NCBI GenBank assembly: GCA_029287645.1
Contig: JARFQS010000420.1
Coordinates: 1 to 7,245 of the forward strand
Length of the DNA stretch: 7,245 bases
Source: Thermoanaerobaculia bacterium
GTDB taxonomy: Bacteria > Acidobacteriota > Thermoanaerobaculia > Multivoradales > JAHEKO01
Direction: 5' to 3'
The position numbers and the translations under genes were made by a program. Below, piece after piece: positions 1 to 4,532 of the stretch. The notes beneath the pieces were generated by a model that was given only the letters and a program-made list of their open reading frames with translations, did no database searches and had not been told where the DNA came from. Positions within the stretch are counted from its first letter, which is position 1, and each line of letters starts with the position of its first letter.

Positions 1-13
1 TCATCCAGTCCAT
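1..13 (-). CDS. Possible start of a divergent gene leaving the left edge
   Basis: Read on the - strand, an ATG at 13-11 is preceded by GGGAGG (26-21), a near-perfect Shine-Dalgarno sequence with 7 nt of spacing. The frame reads Met-Asp-Trp-Met and then leaves the window. Only four codons are visible, so no product can be named. It would be transcribed divergently from the esterase gene that starts at 238, with a spacer of about 220 bp holding both promoters. The call rests only on the ribosome-binding-site and ATG pair, which could occur by chance in GC-rich DNA. Confidence 0.28.
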
Positions 14-237
14 TGCCTCGCCTCCCAAACACGTTGATTGGGCCATTAGGGGGCGGGGCAGACACGGCGTCAAATTCGGGATTTTGCCACATAGTTGAAG
101 TCGCCGCGCGAACCGGATAGCCTGTGGGACGTTTGCCCGCGGAGAAATGCTAGAAACGCCGCAGCGATCGGTCACGTATTTTTGTTGATTAGTCAATTTC
201 GTTTTCGTTGATTTGTCGATTCCGAAAGGACTGCACC
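14..237. promoter_or_regulatory. Intergenic leader upstream of the esterase fragment
   Basis: I see no coding frame in this 224-bp stretch. The first part (about 14-170) is GC-rich. From about 174 to 222 it becomes conspicuously T-rich, as is common just upstream of a transcribed gene, and it ends in AAAGGA (225-230), the ribosome binding site for the ATG at 238. The octamer CGTTGATT occurs at 32-39 and 206-213, with a related GTTGATT at 184-190. I could not identify a convincing -35/-10 pair. The region probably carries the promoter for the + strand esterase and perhaps for the divergent - strand gene. Confidence 0.4.
179..221 (+). repeat. Imperfect 20-nt direct repeat, period 23, in the esterase leader
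   Basis: Positions 179-198 and 202-221 match at 17 of 20 bases when shifted by 23 nt, centred on the shared core GTTGATT plus GTC. The second copy ends just before the ribosome binding site of the esterase start at 238. Two copies about two helical turns apart would suit a regulator binding site, but no known operator is recognised and T-rich composition alone could explain part of the similarity. Confidence 0.45.
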
Positions 238-2711
238 ATGCGATCGACCTTGCGATTTCTGACCCGGACGGCACCGTCGTTGGTCGCCCTGCTGGCGATC
301 CTGTCGGCGGCGACCGCCTTCGCCGAACTCAAATTGCCCGCCATGTTCACTTCGGGAGCCGTACTCCAACAAGGGATGCCCGTTCCCGTTTGGGGCTGGG
401 CCGGCCCGGGCGCCGAGGTCGAAGTCACGTTCGCCGGCCAATCGAAAACAGCGAAGGCCGGCCAAGACGGCAAGTGGTCGGTGAAGCTGGACGCGCTGTC
501 GAAGAACATCTCCAGGAGGCGGACGGCTCGATCGGCGGTGCGAAACACAGGGAGACCGCCCCCCAGCAACACTTTCACCATGGTGTCGTACTCGCTCCCT
601 GCGTCGACGACAGCTACCCAGGGCTTGGAGGTCTCCAACCAGACCCGCAACAATCTGGAGGCGATCGATGTCGGGTCTTCGACGTCTTCATGGTGTTCCT
701 CCGAACCCGCGAGAGTGTTCAGAGTGCCTGTAAAGGGAACACAGCCAACTACTCCCGTGTCGACGTCCGGGTCCTGCAGAACGGCTCGGACGGCTGCCTC
801 GAAATGAGCGTCGCCCACGATCGGCGTCAAGTCGAGCGGGTTTCGCACATCTACGACTCCATCGATCCGACTCGAGGCGAAAATCGTCGTCAGCTCCCGT
901 TGGGTATCTTGTGAGAACGATGCTGGAGCGAACCGCTCGAGACGGTCGAAAAAGGCGACGCACTCGTAGCCCGCATTCGAGACCGCACCGATTCGGGCGC
1001 CTCCATCATCTCTGTCTGCGAACGCGGTGCTCAGCATCAGCAGATCCTCGAAATCCGCCAGAGAGTCCGCCACCAGGACTCCAGCTCTCCGAGCCAAGGC
1101 CCGGGTGACTCGGCAGCTCCCGGCCAGGGCAGCCGTGTGACTCGCCGCCGCTTCGACGCCTGATCTGCTGCGACCGGCCCGATAGAGCACGACCCTGCGT
1201 CCGGATTTCCTGATACGCGTGGCTGCTTCCAAGAAACTCCTACCGTCGAGATCTCGAAAGCCCTCGACGTAGACGCCGAACAGATCCACCTCTTCTTCGT
1301 CCGCCAGGTGGGTCAGGTAGTCACCGAGGGTGAGGTCGATCTGATTCCCGATGGAGATCGCGTAGCGAATACGAAGCTCTGGCAGCTTGCTCGTCTTGGA
1401 CGCGAGGAATGCCCCGCTCTGCGCCAGGAGAGCTACATTCCCCTCTCGAAGACCTACCGGGGGCATCGCGTATTCGGGCAGGAAAAAGGTGTCGTACCCG
1501 CCCGGCTGGGAGCGGATGCCGAGACTATTCCCTCCGTTGATCAGCGGGCCGCGCCACTCCGAAGCTCGAGCAGCCCACAGGGATCGACGGATCTCTTCAC
1601 TCAAGTGCTTCGACCCCGACTTCTCCTCGAGCCCCCCCGGAATCAGGATCACGGTCTCGGCTTTCTGATATTCGATCGCTTCGCGAAGGACGTCGGGCGC
1701 CTGCTCGGCAGCCACGCTGACGATCAAAAGGTCCACTGCCTTCGGAAGGGCTGCGAAATCCTCGTAACATCGGCACCCTTCGATGGTCTCGATCCCGGGT
1801 TTGATCACGTACACGTCTGCGGGGTCGAATCCCTCTCTCAGAAGATTCTTGAGTATGACTCGACCGGGATTGAGCCGTCTCGCGACCCCGATCACGGCGA
1901 CCGATCTCGGCCGCAGGAGACACTCGATCTTTTCCAGCGGCCGGTCTGGAGCCGGTGCAGGCCCCTCCCCGTGAATCCTTGCAACGACGTCCAGGGCCAT
2001 CAGGGAGTCACCCTGAATGACCAGAGGATTGATCTCGACTTCCTGAAGGAGCTCGGGCAGGAGCGCAGGCGCTGCTGCGGCGAGCCGATCGACGACCTCT
2101 ACCAGTCGCTCCATGGCGAGGCGTGGTGGCCGACCCCGCTGGGGCCGTGTCATGAGATCGGTAACGAGCAGACCCGAGAGCTCTTGCTCGACCGAGCTTC
2201 GACCGTTCCGCCCTGCCGGGAAGATGGCCAGCGCAGCTTCTTCCCGCATGGCTCTCGTCACCGCCTCCGCGTGGGTTCCGCCGATGCCGAAGGTGACGAG
2301 GCTGCCGAACTCCCGGTCCCAGCGCAGGCTCAACAGTGCTTCGCTCCCGAGCTCCGGCGCGAAGGGTACGAGCTCCTGAACCAGGAAGCCGCGCAGATCG
2401 ACGCCACTCATGGATCGTGCCATCTCCTCCGCCGCCATCCTGACCTCGTGGGGACCCTTCGGCACGATCCTCACGGCCCCGACATCGGTCTTGTGAAGCA
2501 GTCCAGAAGCGACAGCCTTCAACACGACCCTGTCGCCTGGAAGATCCGAAATCAGACCCTCGTCGATCTCACTCGGTTCGGTGAACACTGAGAAGCGGGG
2601 GGCCGGGATACCGAGTAGGTCGAGCAGCTCGAACCCTTCCGGCTCGAGGAATTGAGCCCTCCCCTCCCCTGCAACTCGCGCCACCAGTGCCCTGACATCG
2701 TCGAGCCTCAT
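189..2711 (-). CDS. ADP-forming acetate/acyl-CoA ligase, beta-alpha fusion, 3' end lost at junction
   Basis: This NDP-forming acyl-CoA synthetase family enzyme interconverts acyl-CoA + ADP + phosphate with free acid + CoA + ATP in the cytosol. Numbering from the ATG at 2711: residues about 20-245 are an ATP-grasp (beta-type) domain with HKTDVG, whose histidine is 74, and EINPLVI near 226-232. Residues about 268-365 are a CoA-binding Rossmann domain starting RSVAVIGVARR. Residues about 390-735 are succinyl-CoA-ligase-like, with NGGNSLGI, NVALLAQSGAF, ISIGNQIDLTLGDYL and SHTAALAG; the histidine (525) of the last motif aligns with the phosphohistidine of the family. The frame stays open upstream to a TTG at 2894, but those 61 extra residues are charged, low-complexity and lack a good ribosome binding site. 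I prefer the ATG just before the conserved domain, although its AGAGGA is 16 nt away. Homology ends near 507 at LLEMF, perhaps 10-20 residues short. The tail down to the stop at 189 is antisense of the esterase. Confidence 0.87.
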   Translation of the reverse strand: MRLDDVRALVARVAGEGRAQFLEPEGFELLDLLGIPAPRFSVFTEPSEIDEGLISDLPGDRVVLKAVASGLLHKTDVGAVRIVPKGPHEVRMAAEEMARSMSGVDLRGFLVQELVPFAPELGSEALLSLRWDREFGSLVTFGIGGTHAEAVTRAMREEAALAIFPAGRNGRSSVEQELSGLLVTDLMTRPQRGRPPRLAMERLVEVVDRLAAAAPALLPELLQEVEINPLVIQGDSLMALDVVARIHGEGPAPAPDRPLEKIECLLRPRSVAVIGVARRLNPGRVILKNLLREGFDPADVYVIKPGIETIEGCRCYEDFAALPKAVDLLIVSVAAEQAPDVLREAIEYQKAETVILIPGGLEEKSGSKHLSEEIRRSLWAARASEWRGPLINGGNSLGIRSQPGGYDTFFLPEYAMPPVGLREGNVALLAQSGAFLASKTSKLPELRIRYAISIGNQIDLTLGDYLTHLADEEEVDLFGVYVEGFRDLDGRSFLEAATRIRKSGRRVVLYRAGRSRSGVEAAASHTAALAGSCRVTRALARRAGVLVADSLADFEDLLMLSTAFADRDDGGARIGAVSNAGYECVAFFDRLERFAPASFSQDTQRELTTIFASSRIDGVVDVRNPLDLTPIVGDAHFEAAVRAVLQDPDVDTGVVGCVPFTGTLNTLAGSEEHHEDVEDPTSIASRLLRVWLETSKPWVAVVDAGSEYDTMVKVLLGGGLPVFRTADRAVRLLEMFFDSASSFTDHLPSWPAFAVFDWPANVTSTSAPGPAQPQTGTGIPCWSTAPEVNMAGNLSSAKAVAADRIASRATNDGAVRVRNRKVDRMVQSFRNRQINENEID
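238..807 (+). CDS. Sialate O-acetylesterase-like protein, N-terminal fragment joined to foreign sequence
   Basis: The ATG at 238 is chosen because AAAGGA (225-230) lies 7 nt upstream and a classic Sec signal peptide follows: Arg-rich start, hydrophobic LVALLAIL core at residues 14-21, and an Ala-rich cleavage site ending AFA at 27-29. The mature start, ELKLPAMFTSGAVLQQGMPV (30-49), then VWGWAGPGAEVEVTFAG and DGKWSVKLDAL, is the hallmark opening of the SASA/DUF303 sialate 9-O-acetylesterase-like family, secreted enzymes that remove acetyl groups from sugars and are abundant in Planctomycetota. Genuine similarity ends at residue 90 (position 507). Residues 91-189, up to the TGA at 805-807, are Arg/Ser/Thr-rich antisense of the acyl-CoA ligase on the other strand. 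Family members are usually several hundred residues long, so the SGNH-type esterase domain with its catalytic Ser and His is entirely missing. The visible product cannot be active. Confidence 0.8.
   Translation: MRSTLRFLTRTAPSLVALLAILSAATAFAELKLPAMFTSGAVLQQGMPVPVWGWAGPGAEVEVTFAGQSKTAKAGQDGKWSVKLDALSKNISRRRTARSAVRNTGRPPPSNTFTMVSYSLPASTTATQGLEVSNQTRNNLEAIDVGSSTSSWCSSEPARVFRVPVKGTQPTTPVSTSGSCRTARTAASK
498..513. other. Chimeric junction between two unrelated genes
   Basis: Left of this point the + strand encodes a convincing esterase N-terminus, ending WSVKLDALSKN at 507. Right of it the - strand encodes a convincing acyl-CoA ligase C-terminus, ending ADRAVRLLEMF near 504-512. The two families are unrelated and on opposite strands, yet both lose homology within the same dozen bases. 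I see no inverted repeats, target duplication, transposase or integrase here. The breakpoint is placed by family resemblance only, so its exact base is uncertain by about 10 nt. An assembly or library chimera is the simplest reading; illegitimate recombination is the alternative. Confidence 0.8.
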
Positions 2712-2980
2712 GTTCGTCGGTACAGGTCCTCTGTTCAGGTAGTTCAACCACGCTGGCCGGCTCTGGCCGGACAGCTCTCGCGGCAGACTACCAGAGCGTT
2801 TCGCTCTGTCCTCACCCTTTCCTGCGGTCGGCTCTTCGGTGTCGACACCGGATCGACTGTCGACATCCCATCTGGTATTCTCGGCCAGCGACAACCGACC
2901 GGGTCCATCGGTCCCTATCCCAAGTACCCACTACCGAGGAACACAACAAGTAGCAGCAGCATTCAATATCCAGAAGAGTC

Positions 2981-2996
2981 CTCTGGCTGGCCAGAG
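2981..2996. repeat. 16-nt inverted repeat upstream of the cold-shock gene
   Basis: CTCTGGC and GCCAGAG form 7-base perfect arms around a central TG. In RNA this can fold as a 6-bp stem with a CUGG tetraloop; in DNA it resembles a dimeric-regulator site. It lies 122 nt upstream of the cold-shock start codon, inside the probable leader or promoter. No specific regulator can be assigned. Confidence 0.4.
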
Positions 2997-3040
2997 ATGG
3001 GTCGAACGGCCCCTCAGAGGAAGGACGGCTCCGATCGACG

Positions 3041-3085
3041 TCGGTTGGAGCGAGGTTCGCCGCCACGAACGGAGAATCGAACCGA
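3041..3085 (+). promoter_or_regulatory. Potential structured 5' leader of the cold-shock mRNA
   Basis: TCGGTT (3041-3046) can pair with AACCGA (3080-3085), enclosing a second stem GTTCG (3055-3059) with CGAAC (3066-3070) and a 6-nt loop. The structure ends 20 nt before the AGGAGG ribosome binding site. Long, structured leaders that rearrange with temperature are known for cold-shock mRNAs such as Escherichia coli cspA. The role here is inference, and the stems are short enough to arise by chance. Confidence 0.25.
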
Positions 3086-3118
3086 GCGCGGGGCGGCATT
3101 TTTCAGGAGGGTTGGAGC

Positions 3119-3331
3119 GTGACAATCTACGGAAGAGTGAAGTGGTTCAACGACGCCAAGGGTTTCGGATTCATCACACCCGAGGACGGGCAGAATGATT
3201 GCTTCGTGCATCACACCGCGATCAGCTCCGAGGGCTTTCGGACGCTCGTCGAAGGCGAGAGGGTGCAATTCGAGATCGTCGAAGGCGAGAAGGGGCCGGC
3301 GGCTCGCAACGTCATCCGGCTCGGTGACTGA
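3119..3331 (+). CDS. Cold-shock domain protein (CspA family)
   Basis: This 70-residue protein is the normal length of a single cold-shock domain. It opens [17 protein letters not shown], containing the RNP1 nucleic-acid-binding motif (KGFGFI, residues 14-19) and the conserved WF pair at 9-10. RNP2 is DCFVHHTAI (27-35), where most homologues have DVFVHFSAI or DVFVHYSAI; the core FVH aromatic/basic surface is kept. The end, [11 protein letters not shown], matches the family's usual KGPQAANV strand. Such five-stranded OB-fold proteins bind single-stranded RNA and DNA and act as RNA chaperones in the cytosol. Translation starts at GTG (3119) behind a consensus AGGAGG (3105-3110) with 8-nt spacing, which implies strong initiation. 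The gene has its own upstream region and a hairpin 30 nt after its stop, so it is probably monocistronic. Homologues need not be cold-induced, so the name describes the fold only. Confidence 0.95.
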   Translation: MTIYGRVKWFNDAKGFGFITPEDGQNDCFVHHTAISSEGFRTLVEGERVQFEIVEGEKGPAARNVIRLGD

Positions 3332-3360
3332 GCCACTCTCCTCGCAGTAGCTTCTCAGTG

Positions 3361-3385
3361 GGCCACCTCGCGAGTCGGGGTGGCC
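3361..3385 (+). terminator. Terminator-like hairpin after the cold-shock gene
   Basis: GGCCACCTCG (3361-3370) pairs with CGGGGTGGCC (3376-3385) as a 10-bp, very GC-rich stem with one T-G wobble and a 5-nt loop (CGAGT). It lies 30 nt after the cold-shock stop and 35 nt before the next start codon. Only a weak T-run (TTCGCATTT) follows, so it is not a textbook intrinsic terminator; it may terminate inefficiently, stabilise the 3' end of the transcript, or partly shield the downstream start. Confidence 0.6.
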
Positions 3386-3419
3386 TTCGCATTTCAGACG
3401 ACTCACGCCCGACTTTCGA

Positions 3420-4532
3420 ATGACCAGCCTCGAGCCAGCTTCGATCGCCTACTTCGTCTCGTCGCATGGATTCGGCCATGCGGCGCGCAGCGCAGCGGTG
3501 ATGGAAGCTCTCCACCAGAGACGGCCATCGACTCGGTTCACGGTCTTCACGGGCGTGCCGAAGTGGTTCTTCGAGGACTCTATGGCCGCACCCTTCGGGT
3601 ATGTGCGCTGCCAGAGTGACGTGGGGCTCGTCCAAACGACCCCGATGGACGAGGATCTGGCGGCCACGATCGGAGAGCTGTCGAGGTTTCTGCCCCTGAC
3701 CTCGCGAGCCATGGAACAGGCTCTCGAGGCGGTGAGCCGCATGGCATGCCGACTCGTCGTGAGCGATATCTCCCCACTTGGCATCGCGGTAGCGTCCGAG
3801 CTCGGCCTTCCCTGCGTACTCATAGAGAACTTCACCTGGGACTGGATCTACCGCGACTACCTCGAGGTCGAGCCACGATTCGCTCCCTTTGTCGACGAGC
3901 TTCAACGACTCTACGCCTCCGTGGAGCTGAGGATCCAGGCGGAACCCTTCTGCAATCCAGTGTCGGGGACGGCCGTCGTCGAGCCGATCGCTCGTTCCGT
4001 TCAACAATCGCGCCCGCAGGTAAGGGAGAGACTGGGTCTAACAGAGGAGACACCCTGCGCACTGGTGACGATGGGTGGCTTTCGTGCCAGCTATCAGTTT
4101 CTCAACCGCCTCCGCGATCATTCCGACATCACCTTTGTCCTACCTGGAACCGTCGATCGGGAGGAGCGAGACCACAATCTGATCCTCTTGCCACACAGGA
4201 CAGGATTCCAACACGCGGATCTGGTCTCTGCCGCCGATTGGGTCGTCGGTAAGCTGGGCTACAGCACCCTGGCGGAGTGCTTCCAGGCCGCAACGCCGTA
4301 CCTATTCGTTCAGCGCGGCACCTTCCCCGAATCGCCACCCCTGGCGCGCTTCGCCAAGCAACGAATGGTCTGTGAGGAGGTCACAGAAGCCGAGCTCGCA
4401 GCTGCGGACTGGCCGAGTCGCCTCTCCGAGCTGCGTGGAATTCCGGAGGGCGCTGTCAGAGGTTCATCGGGCTCGCGACAAGCCGCAGATCTCCTGCTGG
4501 ACCTGCTGGAGAGCCCTCTCGAATCCTGCTAG
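3420..4532 (+). CDS. Glycosyltransferase-fold protein, L-arabinokinase N-domain-like
   Basis: The 370-residue protein has two Rossmann-like halves of the GT-B fold. The N-terminal half begins IAYFVSSHGFGHAAR (9-23), close to the YYVTGHGFGHATR opening of plant L-arabinokinase (ARA1), and continues with VVSDISPLGIAVASELGLPCV (113-133) and ENFTWDWIYRDY (136-147). The C-terminal half contains ALVTMGGF (214-221) and ADWVVGKLGYSTLAEC (272-287), equivalent to the donor-nucleotide-binding stretch of MurG/UGT-like enzymes, then PYLFVQRGTFPESPPLARF. In ARA1 this module is fused to a GHMP sugar kinase; here it stands alone and no kinase gene is visible. There is no signal peptide or membrane segment, so it is cytosolic. 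Donor and acceptor are unknown. The ATG at 3420 is the only sensible start but lacks a visible ribosome binding site. Its TAG shares CTAG with the convergent gene. Confidence 0.85.
   Translation: MTSLEPASIAYFVSSHGFGHAARSAAVMEALHQRRPSTRFTVFTGVPKWFFEDSMAAPFGYVRCQSDVGLVQTTPMDEDLAATIGELSRFLPLTSRAMEQALEAVSRMACRLVVSDISPLGIAVASELGLPCVLIENFTWDWIYRDYLEVEPRFAPFVDELQRLYASVELRIQAEPFCNPVSGTAVVEPIARSVQQSRPQVRERLGLTEETPCALVTMGGFRASYQFLNRLRDHSDITFVLPGTVDREERDHNLILLPHRTGFQHADLVSAADWVVGKLGYSTLAECFQAATPYLFVQRGTFPESPPLARFAKQRMVCEEVTEAELAAADWPSRLSELRGIPEGAVRGSSGSRQAADLLLDLLESPLESC
4529..4532. other. Shared CTAG: overlapping stop codons of convergent genes
   Basis: The palindrome CTAG supplies TAG for the glycosyltransferase on the + strand (4530-4532) and TAG for the ASH-repeat protein on the - strand (4531-4529). 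The two coding regions therefore overlap by 4 nt with no intergenic space. Any terminator for either transcript must lie inside the other gene, so the two 3' ends should form antisense overlaps. Confidence 0.9.

Larger units (their letters stand above)
2712..3118. promoter_or_regulatory. Divergent intergenic region between acyl-CoA ligase and cold-shock gene
   Basis: This 407-bp stretch separates the - strand ligase start from the + strand cold-shock start and must hold promoters for both. If the ligase begins at the TTG at 2894, the spacer shrinks to 224 bp. I find no convincing sigma-70 promoter; the AT-richer part around 2930-2970 (CAACAAG, TTCAATATCC) is the likeliest place. There are several palindromes nearer the cold-shock gene: a 16-nt near-palindrome at 2981-2996, CGACGTCG at 3036-3043, and a nested stem at 3041-3085. 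A strong AGGAGG lies at 3105-3110. No small protein gene is supported here. Confidence 0.45.

Noticed and set aside
189..503. C-terminal 105 residues of the - strand ligase frame as a genuine domain
   Set aside because: They are the antisense of the esterase signal peptide, first domain and leader, so they have no independent support.
450..560. Transposon or integron boundary at the chimeric junction
   Set aside because: I looked for terminal inverted repeats, target duplication and recombinase fragments and saw none, so an insertion event is not supported.
508..807. Residues 91-189 of the esterase frame as genuine protein
   Set aside because: They are the antisense of the ligase C-terminus; composition shifts to Arg/Ser/Thr-rich with no family resemblance.
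1308..2591. 427-residue open frame on the + strand
   Set aside because: It is fully antisense to the acyl-CoA ligase, whose motifs are unmistakable; the translation has no recognisable domain and is an artefact of high GC.
2712..2894. N-terminal 61-residue extension of the acyl-CoA ligase from a TTG
   Set aside because: No Shine-Dalgarno sequence, low-complexity residues, and the conserved domain begins right after the ATG at 2711. Kept only as an alternative start.
2920..2980. Sigma-70 promoters in the divergent region
   Set aside because: The AT-richer stretch gives only poor -10 and -35 matches on either strand, so no promoter is called.
2652..3122. 156-residue + strand open frame before the cold-shock gene
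   Set aside because: It overlaps the ligase N-terminus and the palindromic leader, has no domain, and ends inside the cold-shock start.
3312..4007. 231-residue - strand frame
   Set aside because: It is a shadow of the glycosyltransferase, whose GT-B motifs on the + strand are clear.
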